Origin: JAAFIP01 sp963775085
GTDB lineage: Bacteria; Pseudomonadota; Gammaproteobacteria; Burkholderiales; Burkholderiaceae_C
Length of the DNA stretch: 64,000 bases
Direction of reading: 5' to 3'
NCBI GenBank assembly: GCA_963775085.1
Contig: CAVZHO010000020.1
Span: forward strand, 90,398 to 154,397
Every line of letters starts with the position of its first letter. The stretch's first letter is position 1. The position numbers and the translations under genes are program-made. Positions 17,168 to 26,094 of this stretch are shown here, piece after piece. The notes under the pieces were generated by a model. The model was not told the origin of the DNA. It searched no databases and saw nothing but the letters and a program-made list of their open reading frames with translations.

Positions 17168-18533
17168 ATTTCCTTTGTCTATTTTGTTTGCACTTGTCAG
17201 CACTTTGGTGGTGGGTGCCAGCGGAGCACTCGGGCAGGGCCTGCGCGCATCGCCCTCCTTGACCCCGCAGCGCGCCGCAAATGATTCCGCACAACGCATT
17301 GCTGACTATATTGTGGCAGTAGTCAACTCCGAGCCCATTACCAATAATGAAGTACGCACCCGCGTACTACGCTATGAGCAGCAGCTTAGCCAGCGGGGTG
17401 GCGCATTGCCTGCGCGTGAGGAGTTGGCTGCGCAGGTACTCGAACGCTTGATCGGTGAGCGCGCCCAGGTGCAGTTAGCGCGGGACAACGGTATCAAGAT
17501 AGAAGAGTCCGCCATTGATGCGGCGGTGCAGAACGTGGCCCGCCAAAATCAGATGGGGGTTGATGAATTGCGCCGCAGACTGGAGGCCGATGGGATTGCC
17601 TACAACCAGTTTCGAGAAGGCTTGCGTGATGAAATGCTGCTGGTGCGCGTGCGCGAGCGGGAAGTGCAAAGCCGGGTGAGTATTTCCGAGAGTGAGCTCG
17701 ATCGCTATGTCCTGGAGCAGCAAGACACCCCGGACGCAGGTTCCGGAGAAATCAATATTGCCCAGATCTTGATTGTCGCTCCCGAGAGCGCAAGCGCTCC
17801 ACAATTGCAGGCGCTACAGGCACGTGCCGAGCGTGCTGCAAGCCGCGCCCGCGCAGGGCAAGACTTTGCTGCGCTGGTACGTGAATTTTCAGAGGCTCCA
17901 GATAGCGCCAAAGGCGGACTCATGGGCTTGCGCAGTACCGACCGATACCCGGATATGTTTGTGCAAGCCACACAAAATTTGCAAATTGGGCAGGTGACCG
18001 GCGTGCTGCGTTCGGGTGCAGGTTTCCATGTGCTCAAACTGGTCGAAAAAAAACAAGCCAACGCATCAAGTTTTACGACCATCCAGACCCGTGCCCGCCA
18101 TATTTTGCTGCGACCCAGTAACCAATTGAGTGAAAGCACGGCCCGCGAACGCTTAAATGATTTGCGTCGCCGTATTGCCAATAAAGAAACCGACTTTGCC
18201 ACCGCTGCCCGTGAGAATTCACAAGATGGCTCTGGCAAAGACGGGGGTGATCTGGGCTGGGCCAATCCGGGACAGTATGTACCCGAGTTTGAAGAGGTCA
18301 TGAATGGACTGGCACCTGGCCAGATTTCGGAACCCCTGCTGTCGCGTTTTGGCGTACATCTGATTGAAGTGATCGAGCGTCGCCAGAATACCCTGAGTCC
18401 CCGAGAACAGCGGGAACTGGCGCGTACGTCCCTGCGTGAGAAAAAAGCGGAAGAAGCGTTTGCCGTCTGGGCGCAGGATGTGCGCGGACGTGCTTATGTA
18501 GAAATGCGCGAGCCTCCCGCATTCAGCCGTTAG
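17160..18533 (+). CDS. surA: Periplasmic chaperone and peptidyl-prolyl isomerase SurA
   Basis: Escorts unfolded outer-membrane proteins, including LptD, through the periplasm. A product of 457 residues: signal peptide (MIKFPLSILFALVSTLVVGASG), SurA N-terminal domain (IADYIVAVVNSEPITNNEVR), then two parvulin domains (first around INIAQILIVAPESA, second around RARHILLRPSNQL, with DGSGKDGGDLGWANPGQYVPEF). Start ATG 17160 overlaps the end of lptD, so translation is probably coupled; a longer in-frame extension inside lptD is rejected. The lptD-surA-rsmA order is the standard one. Confidence 0.97.
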   Translation: MIKFPLSILFALVSTLVVGASGALGQGLRASPSLTPQRAANDSAQRIADYIVAVVNSEPITNNEVRTRVLRYEQQLSQRGGALPAREELAAQVLERLIGERAQVQLARDNGIKIEESAIDAAVQNVARQNQMGVDELRRRLEADGIAYNQFREGLRDEMLLVRVREREVQSRVSISESELDRYVLEQQDTPDAGSGEINIAQILIVAPESASAPQLQALQARAERAASRARAGQDFAALVREFSEAPDSAKGGLMGLRSTDRYPDMFVQATQNLQIGQVTGVLRSGAGFHVLKLVEKKQANASSFTTIQTRARHILLRPSNQLSESTARERLNDLRRRIANKETDFATAARENSQDGSGKDGGDLGWANPGQYVPEFEEVMNGLAPGQISEPLLSRFGVHLIEVIERRQNTLSPREQRELARTSLREKKAEEAFAVWAQDVRGRAYVEMREPPAFSR

Positions 18534-18544
18534 CGCCGAGCGCT

Positions 18545-19360
18545 TTGAAACATATTGCACGCAAGCGGTTTGGCCAGCACTTTCTGGCCGACGCGTCCAT
18601 CATTGATGCCATCGTGCGGGCCATTGCGCCGCAGGCGGGGCAGCACATGGTGGAGATTGGCCCCGGATTGGCGGCCCTCACCCAGCCCCTGGTCGAGCGG
18701 CTGGGCGCACTGACGGTGATTGAACTGGATCGTGATCTTGCGGCGCGCCTGCGTCGCCATCCGCAGTTGCAGGTGATCGAGTCGGATGTATTAAAAGTAG
18801 ATTTCTCCCATCTAAATAGTGCGCAGGAAGCGATGCAAGTGGGTGTATGCGCAGTACCAGCGGTAATTGATGGCGCAGCCTCTACCGCGCGGCGCCTGCG
18901 CGTCGTAGGCAACCTGCCCTACAACATCTCTACACCCATCCTGTTTCACCTGCTCGGTTTTGCCCATCTGGTGCAAGACCAGCACTTCATGTTGCAAAAA
19001 GAAGTGGTGGACCGCATGGTCGCCTCGCCAAGCACCGCAGCCTATGGGCGCCTGAGCGTCATGCTGCAATGGCGCTACGCGATGGAGAACATGCTGGACG
19101 TGCCCCCAGAGGCCTTTGACCCTCCACCCCGCGTCACCAGCGCAGTGGTGCGCATGCTGCCCCTGGCTGCACCAGCCGCCGTGCGCTTTGAGCTTTTGGA
19201 AGAGCTGGTGCAGGTGGCCTTTAGCCAACGGCGGAAACTGCTGCGCCACAGCCTGGGGCACTGGTTGGAAAAGCGGGACTTTCAGGGCAGCTTCGATTTG
19301 CAGCGCCGCGCAGAGGAAGTGCCCGTGGCGCAGTTTGTGGCGCTGGCCCAGGTGGTCTGA
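18545..19360 (+). CDS. rsmA: 16S rRNA dimethyladenosine transferase (KsgA)
   Basis: Dimethylates the adenines of the terminal helix of 16S rRNA, a late ribosome assembly step. A product of 271 residues starting KHIARKRFGQHFL as usual, with SAM motif VEIGPGLAALTQPL, the acidic VIELDRDL, and catalytic GNLPYNIS. An insertion of about 20 residues (AQEAMQVGVCAVPAVIDGA) precedes the catalytic motif. The only usable start is TTG at 18545; no in-frame ATG or GTG lies between it and the surA stop. The gap to surA is 11 bases, so it is probably in the same operon. Confidence 0.95.
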   Translation: MKHIARKRFGQHFLADASIIDAIVRAIAPQAGQHMVEIGPGLAALTQPLVERLGALTVIELDRDLAARLRRHPQLQVIESDVLKVDFSHLNSAQEAMQVGVCAVPAVIDGAASTARRLRVVGNLPYNISTPILFHLLGFAHLVQDQHFMLQKEVVDRMVASPSTAAYGRLSVMLQWRYAMENMLDVPPEAFDPPPRVTSAVVRMLPLAAPAAVRFELLEELVQVAFSQRRKLLRHSLGHWLEKRDFQGSFDLQRRAEEVPVAQFVALAQVV

Positions 19361-19440
19361 GGCGGGTGCCTGGATGCCTGGTATCCGTACCCCTGTTCGC
19401 GCGCGGTAGACTCAACGAGCCCATTGCTTAGGAGACCCCA

Positions 19441-20697
19441 ATGCCTCCATTGACCCCCTATCCCAGCGCCCAGGCCTCAGACCCCAACCGCCTGGGCTGG
19501 ATGCAGGGCTCGCCGCCGCCGCCGGCCAAGGTGGTCAAGCACGCGGATGGCAGTTTTTACCGCTTTCCGCAACTGCGCTGGTCGTTCTCGCATATCCGCC
19601 AGCTCATGCCGACCAGCCAAATCTCCCGCAGCGCAGGGCCGGTCAGCCCGCTGCCCCTTGCCCTGCGTGGTGATCTGGACGCGGTCAGCTGCAAGGTGCT
19701 GGACACCGGCGAGCCAATGACCTGGGCACAGGCATTTGATGCCAACTACACCGACGGCATCGTCGTGCTGCAACGGGGCCGCATCGTCTACGAGCGCTAC
19801 GCGGGCGCGCTGACGGCGCAGGGCCAGCACATCGCCCATTCAGTGACCAAATCCCTGGTGGGCACGTTGGGCGCAACCCTGCTCCACGAGGGCCTGCTGG
19901 ACGAGCACAAGCGCACCGACCATTACGTCCCCGAGCTGTCCCAGTCCGGGCTTGGCTCGGCCACGCTGCGCCAAGTGATGGATATGACCAGCAGCGTCAA
20001 ATACTGCGAAAACTACGCAGACCCCAAAGCCGATGTGTTTGATTTTGTGCGTGCGGGCGGCGTGTTTCCCCGGCCGCCGGGCTACGCCGGGCCCACCAGT
20101 TTTTACGAGACGCTGCGATCGATACAGCGCGAAGGTGAGCATGGACAGGCATTTGCCTATAAAACCGTCAATACCGACACCCTTGCCTGGGTCATGCGCC
20201 GCGTGACGGGTCTGGGTTTCGCAGACTTGCTGGGCCAGCGCATCTGGCGTCCTTTGGGCGCTGAGCAGGATGCCTATTGCATGGTGGACACCGAAGGCAC
20301 CGAGTTTGCCGGTGGCGGCTTCAACGCGGGGCTGCGCGACCTGGCGCGCTTTGGTGAAATGATGCGCCAAGGCGGCTACTTTAACGGCCAGCAGATCGTA
20401 CCCAGTGCCGTGGTGGAGGATATTGCCCGCGGTGCCAACAGGGCAGATTTTGCCAAGGCCGGCTACTCCACGCTACCCGGCTGGAGCTACCGCGCCATGT
20501 GGTGGAACTCGCACAACGCCCACGGTGCGTATATGGCGCGCGGTGTCCACGGTCAGGCCATCTATATCGATCCCCAGGCCGAAATGGTCATCGCCCGGTT
20601 CGGCTCGCACCCCCAGGCGGCCAATGTGCATTTGGATCCGACATCGCTGCCCGCCTACCATGCGCTGGCGCGCTACCTGGTTGAAAATCCGGGATAA
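19441..20697 (+). CDS. Serine hydrolase of the beta-lactamase / 6-aminohexanoate-dimer hydrolase type
   Basis: A 418-residue protein of the class C beta-lactamase fold. The S-x-x-K catalytic motif is SVTK in HIAHSVTKSLVGTL, and the second motif Tyr is likely in YKTVNTDTLAWVMRR. WWNSHNAHGAYMARGVHGQAIYIDP is the C-terminal block typical of NylB-like hydrolases. There is no signal peptide, so it is probably cytosolic. Substrate unknown; amide or ester hydrolysis is likely. The ATG is preceded by TAGGAGA. Transcribed alone, converging on comM. Confidence 0.88.
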   Translation: MPPLTPYPSAQASDPNRLGWMQGSPPPPAKVVKHADGSFYRFPQLRWSFSHIRQLMPTSQISRSAGPVSPLPLALRGDLDAVSCKVLDTGEPMTWAQAFDANYTDGIVVLQRGRIVYERYAGALTAQGQHIAHSVTKSLVGTLGATLLHEGLLDEHKRTDHYVPELSQSGLGSATLRQVMDMTSSVKYCENYADPKADVFDFVRAGGVFPRPPGYAGPTSFYETLRSIQREGEHGQAFAYKTVNTDTLAWVMRRVTGLGFADLLGQRIWRPLGAEQDAYCMVDTEGTEFAGGGFNAGLRDLARFGEMMRQGGYFNGQQIVPSAVVEDIARGANRADFAKAGYSTLPGWSYRAMWWNSHNAHGAYMARGVHGQAIYIDPQAEMVIARFGSHPQAANVHLDPTSLPAYHALARYLVENPG

Positions 20698-20701
20698 ATC
20701 A

Positions 20702-22294
20702 TTAACTTCCCCGCAGCACCCGCCGGTACTGTATTGCCTCGGCAATATGCGTGATCTGCACCGTGCGTGCGCTGACCAAATCGGCAATCGTGCGGGCGAC
20801 TTTGAGTGCCCGGTGCGTGGAGCGGCCCGACCAGCCCAGGCGCGTGGCGGCAGTGTTGAGAAACGTGCGCGCGGCATCGTCCAGCGCCACATGGGCTTCA
20901 ATTTCCTGGCCCATCAGGCTGTGGTTGGGTTTGCCCTGGCGCGCCACGCTGCGCGCTTGCGCGGCCTGCACGCGCAGTGCTACGGCGGTGCTGGGTTCGC
21001 CCTGCCCGGCTTGCAACAGCTCCTCACTGGCCATGGCGGCCACTTCGATGTGGATGTCAATGCGGTCCATCAGTGGGCCCGACAGCTTGCCCTGGTAGCG
21101 CGCGACCTGATCGGGCGTGCAGCGGCAGGCCTTCAGGCGAGAGCCCAGATAGCCGCAGGGGCAGGGATTCATGGCCGCGACCAGTTGAAAGCGCGCCGGG
21201 AACTCGCTGCGCTGCGCCGCGCGTGAAATACTGATGGTGCCCGACTCCAAGGGTTCGCGCAAAGCTTCGAGTGCCGAGCGTGGAAACTCCGGCAGCTCAT
21301 CTAAAAACAATACGCCTTCGTGGGCGAGGGAGATCTCTCCTGGTCGAGGTGGTGAGCCGCCGCCCACCAGCGCTACCGCACTGGCGGTATGGTGCGGTGA
21401 CTGCACCACCCGCTGGGCCCAATGCTCGACCTTGAACTTGCCCGCCAGACTGAGCACCGCAGCAGACTCCAGCGCCTGCTGGGTGCTCATGGGCGGCAGC
21501 AGGCTGGCAAAGCGCTGCGCCAGCATCGACTTGCCCGAACCCGGAGGCCCGACCATCAGCACGCTATGGCCGCCGGCGGCGGCAATCTCCAGCGCCCGCT
21601 TGGCGGCGCTTTGGCCCTTGACATCGGCCATATCCCTCAGGTTGGGTCGCACCACCGGCGCGGCAAAGGCCAGCCGTGTCCAGGGCTCGGCGGTTGGGGT
21701 GGCTTGCGTTTCGTCAAGGCTCTGGGGCTGCGGTGCAAACTGCGCCACGACATCCAGCAAATGTTTGACCGGATAGATGTGCGCATCCGGCACCAAGGCG
21801 GCTTCTTTCGCGCTGGCTTCGGGCAGCACCAGGCGCGTGAGGGCGTGGCCTGCACGGTCAGCATGGGTCGCGTCGCCGCGCTGCTGGGGCAAGGTGTGCG
21901 AGGTCGCCAAGGCCATGGCCAATGCGCCGCGCACCGGGCGCAGATCACCCGAGAGCGACAGCTCCCCTGCAAACTCATAGCCATGCAGGCGCGCACCATC
22001 GATCTGCCCGCTGGCCGCCAAAATGCCCATGGCGATCGGCAGGTCAAAACGTCCCGAGTCTTTGGGCAAATCGGCCGGAGCCAGGTTGACGGTAATCCGC
22101 TTGTTGCTGGGAAACTCCAGCCCCGCATTGGCAATCGCCGAACGCACGCGTTCGCGCGCCTCCTTCACTTCGGTGTCGGCCAAGCCCACTAAAGTGAAGC
22201 TGGGCAGGCCATTGGCCAAATGCACCTCTACATGCACCGAAGGGGCTTGTAAGCCCAAAAGCGCACGCGAATGCACCAAAGCGAAGCCAGACAT
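20702..22294 (-). CDS. comM: YifB/ComM family Mg-chelatase-like AAA+ ATPase
   Basis: A hexameric helicase that extends branch migration during natural transformation in species where it has been studied. 530 residues: a Lon-protease-like S16 fold at the start (SRALLGLQAPSVHVEVHLAN, GLPSFTLVGLADTEVKEARE), then the ATPase with Walker A MVGPPGSGKSMLAQR and Walker B GVLFLDELPEFPR. NPCPCGYLGS is the cysteine cluster characteristic of the family. Start ATG 22294 has GGGAG upstream. It is divergent from torF. Confidence 0.95.
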   Translation of the reverse strand: MSGFALVHSRALLGLQAPSVHVEVHLANGLPSFTLVGLADTEVKEARERVRSAIANAGLEFPSNKRITVNLAPADLPKDSGRFDLPIAMGILAASGQIDGARLHGYEFAGELSLSGDLRPVRGALAMALATSHTLPQQRGDATHADRAGHALTRLVLPEASAKEAALVPDAHIYPVKHLLDVVAQFAPQPQSLDETQATPTAEPWTRLAFAAPVVRPNLRDMADVKGQSAAKRALEIAAAGGHSVLMVGPPGSGKSMLAQRFASLLPPMSTQQALESAAVLSLAGKFKVEHWAQRVVQSPHHTASAVALVGGGSPPRPGEISLAHEGVLFLDELPEFPRSALEALREPLESGTISISRAAQRSEFPARFQLVAAMNPCPCGYLGSRLKACRCTPDQVARYQGKLSGPLMDRIDIHIEVAAMASEELLQAGQGEPSTAVALRVQAAQARSVARQGKPNHSLMGQEIEAHVALDDAARTFLNTAATRLGWSGRSTHRALKVARTIADLVSARTVQITHIAEAIQYRRVLRGS

Positions 22295-22380
22295 AAAAAT
22301 ACTCCCTATTTTGGTGCGCAAAACCAATGCTGGTTCTATGTTGGTCGATCCAACGCAATGCACAGCTGACAAAACTACAA

Positions 22381-22404
22381 ATAACTGTAATTTAATACAG
22401 TTAT
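22381..22404. promoter_or_regulatory. perfect 9-bp inverted repeat upstream of torF
   Basis: ATAACTGTA, spacer ATTTAA, TACAGTTAT. It lies 60 bases upstream of the sigma-54 promoter and 87 bases upstream of the comM start, so it could be an operator for either divergent gene. A nearby TGTACAGTAC resembles a further half site. Confidence 0.5.
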
Positions 22405-22463
22405 TTGCTTTTGTACAGTACTATTTTCACAGCTGCATGGCGTGGTGTTACCGCATGTGTGTA

Positions 22464-22479
22464 TGGCACGGTCTGTGCT
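22464..22479 (+). promoter_or_regulatory. sigma-54 (RpoN) promoter of torF-glnK-amtB
   Basis: TGGCACGGTCTGTGCT has the invariant GG at 22465-22466 and GC at 22477-22478, exactly ten bases apart. It lies about 50 bases upstream of the torF start. Nitrogen-regulated control of glnK-amtB by NtrC and RpoN is well known in proteobacteria, so the position makes biological sense. Confidence 0.8.
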
Positions 22480-22530
22480 AGATGGTACTGGTAAGCCATT
22501 ACTTTTTATATTTACCTATTAGGACACACC

Positions 22531-23310
22531 ATGCAAATCAGAAAAATCGCACTCGCCGCTTCACTCTTATGCCTCGCTTCCAGCGCAGCCTTTGCCCAGG
22601 CCAAAGCCGCCGAGCCAGACTACACCCTGTCCTACAACATCGGTGCAGTGACGGATTACCGCTTCCGTGGCATCTCGCAAACCTCCAAAAAACCCGCCAT
22701 CCAAGGCGGCGTGGACTTCGCGCACAAAAGTGGCATCTACCTGGGTGCCTGGGCATCCAATGTGAAGTGGGTGAAAGACTTCAACGGCGCAACCAAAGGC
22801 TCGCTGGAGCTGGATCTGTATGGTGGCTACAAGGGCGAGATTGCCAAGGATCTGGGCTTTGATGTCGGCCTGGTTACGTACCAATACCCAGGCAACAATT
22901 CTGGTGGAGCGGGAACGCCCGGAGCGGGCAATTTTTCTAATGCCAACACCAATGAAATGTATGGAGCGTTGACCTTTGGTATGTTTACTGGCAAATACAG
23001 CCGTAGCCTGGGCGACTTCCTGGGCAACCTTAATACCAAAGGCAGTGGCTACCTTGACCTGAGCGCCGCAATCGACCTGGGCAATGGCGTCACTTTGACA
23101 CCGCATCTGGGTCGCCAGACGGTTGCCAACACCTCCCCCGCGAACTACACCGACTACGCGCTGACGATTGCCAAAGACATGGGCAAAGGCTTGACCTTGA
23201 CGGGTGCCATCACGGGTACCAATGCAAAAAGCGGCGGCTTCTATACTGATATCAACGGCAAATTTATCGCCAACAGTGCCTTGGCCCTCGGCGCAAAGTA
23301 CAGCTTCTGA
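22531..23310 (+). CDS. TorF family putative outer-membrane porin
   Basis: A 259-residue exported protein: signal peptide MQIRKIALAASLLCLASSAAFA, then alternating short beta strands typical of an outer-membrane barrel (YTLSYNIGAVTDYRFRGISQ and GVDFAHKSGIYLGAWASNV), ending in the terminal aromatic LALGAKYSF. It leads an operon with glnK and amtB, behind a sigma-54 promoter. The context suggests that it admits ammonium or small nitrogen compounds under nitrogen limitation. That role is inferred from context only. Confidence 0.88.
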   Translation: MQIRKIALAASLLCLASSAAFAQAKAAEPDYTLSYNIGAVTDYRFRGISQTSKKPAIQGGVDFAHKSGIYLGAWASNVKWVKDFNGATKGSLELDLYGGYKGEIAKDLGFDVGLVTYQYPGNNSGGAGTPGAGNFSNANTNEMYGALTFGMFTGKYSRSLGDFLGNLNTKGSGYLDLSAAIDLGNGVTLTPHLGRQTVANTSPANYTDYALTIAKDMGKGLTLTGAITGTNAKSGGFYTDINGKFIANSALALGAKYSF

Positions 23311-23333
23311 TAGCAAACTCCAGGAGAGCAACC

Positions 23334-23672
23334 ATGAAACTAGTCACCGCCATCATCAAACCGTTCAAGCTCGACGAGGTGCGTGAAACCCTCTCCGGCA
23401 TGGGCGTGCAGGGTATTACCGTCACCGAGGTCAAGGGCTTTGGCCGCCAAAAGGGTCACACCGAGCTGTACCGGGGAGCCGAGTACGTAGTGGACTTTCT
23501 GCCCAAGGTGAAGATCGAGGCCGCCGTCTCGGACGAGCTGGTCGAGCGCGTGATCGAAGCCGTCGAGGGCGCAGCCCGCACCGGCAAGATCGGCGATGGC
23601 AAGATTTTTGTTTACAACCTGGAGCAGGTCGTGCGCATCCGTACCGGCGAGACCGGCAAAGAAGCGCTGTAA
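23334..23672 (+). CDS. glnK: Nitrogen regulatory protein P-II
   Basis: A trimeric signal protein that reads 2-oxoglutarate, ATP and glutamine status and gates AmtB. 112 residues, with the T-loop tyrosine Y51 in GHTELYRGAEYVVDF, the site of uridylylation by GlnD. The B-loop (EAVEGAARTGKIGDGKIF) and C-loop (VRIRTGETGKEAL) are also present. GGAGAG precedes the ATG. The position just upstream of amtB supports glnK over glnB. Confidence 0.96.
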   Translation: MKLVTAIIKPFKLDEVRETLSGMGVQGITVTEVKGFGRQKGHTELYRGAEYVVDFLPKVKIEAAVSDELVERVIEAVEGAARTGKIGDGKIFVYNLEQVVRIRTGETGKEAL

Positions 23673-23697
23673 CCCGCCATAACAAGAGACTCACACA

Positions 23698-25260
23698 ATG
23701 AAAAAACTTTTTGTAGCCCTGGCCTTGGGGCTGGGATTGATGATGGGTGGCACGGCCACCATGGCGCAAACGGTGGCTCCGGCCGCCACGGCGGCAGCCC
23801 AAGCCAAACCGGCCGCAGACGCCGCACCCACAGCGACCACCTCAGCAGCGACCACCCCAGCAGCGGGTGCACCCGCAGCCGCTACAGTCGCCGCTGCGCC
23901 CGCAGCCGCTGCCCCGGCCAAACCGGTGCCCAACAAGGGCGACACCGCCTGGATGATGGTCGCCACCCTGCTGGTGATTTTGATGACAGTACCTGGCCTG
24001 GCCCTGTTCTATGGCGGCTTGGTGCGCAGCAAAAACATGCTGTCGGTACTGATGCAAGTGATGGTTACCTTCTCGCTCATTGTGGTGTTGTGGGTGATCT
24101 ACGGCTACAGCTTTGCGTTCACCGAAGGCAACCAGTTCTTTGGTGGCACCAGCCGCTTGATGATGGGGGGCATCTGGGACAACGTCGCGGGTACCTTTGA
24201 AAATGCCGCAACGTTCAGTAAGGGGGTCTACATTCCCGAGATCGTCTTTGCCGCTTTCCAGGCCACCTTTGCCGGCATCACCTGCTGCCTGATCGTGGGT
24301 GCCTTTGCCGAGCGCGCCAAGTTTGCCGCCGTGCTGGCCTTCATGGTGCTGTGGTTTACCTTCAGCTACCTGCCCATTGCCCACATGGTGTGGTTCTGGT
24401 CGGGCCCGGATGCCTACAAAGTGGCAGCTGATGTCGCTACCGAGAACGCCAAGGCCGGTATGGTCTGGCAGTGGGGCGCGCTGGACTTTGCAGGCGGCAC
24501 CGTGGTGCACATCAACGCCGCCGTTGCAGGTATCGTCGGTGCATTCATGATTGGCAAGCGCATTGGCTACGGCAAAGAAGCCATGGCCCCGCACAGCCTG
24601 ACGCTCACCATGGTCGGCGCGGCCCTGCTGTGGGTCGGCTGGTTTGGCTTTAACGCCGGTTCTGCGCTGGAAGCCAACGGCTTTGCTGCATTGGCCTTCA
24701 TCAACACCTTTGTCGCCACGGCAGCTGCCGTACTGGCCTGGTGTGTGGGCGAAGCGCTGCACAAAGGCAAGGCCTCGATGCTGGGGGCTGCCTCGGGTGC
24801 GGTGGCTGGCTTGGTTGCCATTACCCCTGCAGCCGGTAACGTCGGTGTCGGTGGCGCACTCATCATTGGCGCCGTCGCGGGCTTCCTGTGCCTGTGGGGT
24901 GTCAGCGGCCTGAAAAAGCTGCTGGGCGCGGACGACTCGCTGGATGTGTTTGGCGTGCACGGTGTCGGCGGTATCGTCGGCGCATTGCTGACCGGCGTGT
25001 TTGCTTCCCCCGCCTTGGGTGGCCCCAGCGCCATGAACGACTGGGTCACCGCCACCATGATGACGCCAGCCGAGTACAGCATTGGCAACCAGGTATGGAT
25101 CCAGTTCAAAGCCGTCATGCTGACCATCGTGTGGTCGGGTGTGGTGTCGGTGATCGCCTACAAACTGGTAGACATGGTCATCGGCCTGCGCGTCTCGGAA
25201 GAAGACGAACGTGAAGGTCTGGACATTACGTCACACGGCGAGACGGCGTACAACCGCTGA
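23698..25260 (+). CDS. amtB: Ammonium transporter AmtB with N-terminal Ala/Pro linker
   Basis: A trimeric inner-membrane ammonium channel. 520 residues: signal peptide (MKKLFVALALGLGLMMGG, cleavage near TMAQ), then about 55 residues made nearly only of Ala, Pro, Thr and Lys (AAQAKPAADAAPTATTSAAT onward), then eleven membrane helices starting DTAWMMVATLLVILM. The two pore histidines are in GGTVVHINAAVAG and FGVHGVGGIVGA. The linker would lie on the periplasmic side and makes the protein longer than usual. It follows glnK by 25 bases and ends at the terminator at 25290. Confidence 0.97.
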   Translation: MKKLFVALALGLGLMMGGTATMAQTVAPAATAAAQAKPAADAAPTATTSAATTPAAGAPAAATVAAAPAAAAPAKPVPNKGDTAWMMVATLLVILMTVPGLALFYGGLVRSKNMLSVLMQVMVTFSLIVVLWVIYGYSFAFTEGNQFFGGTSRLMMGGIWDNVAGTFENAATFSKGVYIPEIVFAAFQATFAGITCCLIVGAFAERAKFAAVLAFMVLWFTFSYLPIAHMVWFWSGPDAYKVAADVATENAKAGMVWQWGALDFAGGTVVHINAAVAGIVGAFMIGKRIGYGKEAMAPHSLTLTMVGAALLWVGWFGFNAGSALEANGFAALAFINTFVATAAAVLAWCVGEALHKGKASMLGAASGAVAGLVAITPAAGNVGVGGALIIGAVAGFLCLWGVSGLKKLLGADDSLDVFGVHGVGGIVGALLTGVFASPALGGPSAMNDWVTATMMTPAEYSIGNQVWIQFKAVMLTIVWSGVVSVIAYKLVDMVIGLRVSEEDEREGLDITSHGETAYNR

Positions 25261-25289
25261 TCCGGTCAATTAAACCCCCCATAGTTTGA

Positions 25290-25316
25290 GACCCGCCTGG
25301 TGCGGGTCTTTTTTTT
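25290..25316 (+). terminator. rho-independent terminator of torF-glnK-amtB
   Basis: GACCCGC, loop CTGGT, GCGGGTC, then eight T. Thirty bases after the amtB stop. Confidence 0.9.
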
Positions 25317-25365
25317 ATGGGTAATGTGGGGTAAGCTGTGCAAATCGCATATCCATGGAGTCCTT

Positions 25366-26094
25366 ATGAGTGATGCAAACCTCTTTGGTAAATTTGTCCC
25401 CGGCTTTGATTTTTTACAAAGCCTGGCCAAAGGCGCGGCTGGCAGCATTCCGCAGATGCCCAGCCCCGCCAGCTGGGTGGCGCCTACGCTGAACGTCGAA
25501 GAGCTGGACAAGCGCATCAGCGAGCTTAAAACCGTGCAGTTCTGGCTGGAGCAAAACGGCAAGGCATTGGCGGCTACCATCACGGCACTCGAGGTGCAGA
25601 AGATGACGCTGGCCACCCTCAAGGGCATGAACTTCAACATGGGCGACCTGGCCAATGCTTTCAAGCTCAAGGCCGCTGACACCATGGCCAGCGCTATGGG
25701 TAGCGCTAAAGAGAAAGTGGCAGAAACCGCAGCACCACAGCAAAGCGCCAAACCCGCTGCTCGCAAAAAACCCAACAGCAAAGCCACCGCCCCGTCTGCC
25801 AGCGCGACAGGCTTGATTGATCCGATGCAGCTATGGGGATCGCTCACGCAACAGTTCAGCCAGATCGCCAGCAGCGCCATGAAAGACGCGGCCAAGCAAA
25901 CGGCGATCGACACCACTAAAAATATGGCCAAGGCCATGACCGAGACAGCGCTCCATACCGCCAAGACGGCGGGCACGGCCGCCGCACAGACGATGCAGCG
26001 CATGGCGTCCACGGGCAAATCTTCTGCCACCTCTGGCGCTCCTAAAAAAAGAGCTGCTAACGTCCGTACATCAACGACTAAGGGCAAAAAATAG
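25366..26094 (+). CDS. phaM: PhaM-like polyhydroxyalkanoate granule regulator
   Basis: PhaM binds PHB synthase, PHB granules and DNA, and helps distribute granules at cell division (known from Ralstonia/Cupriavidus). 242 residues: the family N-terminus GKFVPGFDFLQSLAKGA, the block VEELDKRISELKTVQFWLEQ followed by ALAATITALEVQKMTLATL, then a Lys/Ala/Pro-rich middle and tail. The ATG at 25366 has GGAG upstream; an earlier in-frame start lies before this site. The basic C-terminal end (KKRAANVRTSTTKGKK) is encoded by what looks like a repeat copy (26050-26090). The FIST gene overlaps it by one base. Confidence 0.87.
   Translation: MSDANLFGKFVPGFDFLQSLAKGAAGSIPQMPSPASWVAPTLNVEELDKRISELKTVQFWLEQNGKALAATITALEVQKMTLATLKGMNFNMGDLANAFKLKAADTMASAMGSAKEKVAETAAPQQSAKPAARKKPNSKATAPSASATGLIDPMQLWGSLTQQFSQIASSAMKDAAKQTAIDTTKNMAKAMTETALHTAKTAGTAAAQTMQRMASTGKSSATSGAPKKRAANVRTSTTKGKK
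26050..26090 (+). repeat. dispersed repeat, partial copy 5, encoding the PhaM tail
   Basis: AGAGCTGCTAACGTCCGTAC then ACGACTAAGGGC. Same reading frame relative to the element as in queA: RAANVRTSTT here and IATNVHATWTT there. Confidence 0.6.
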
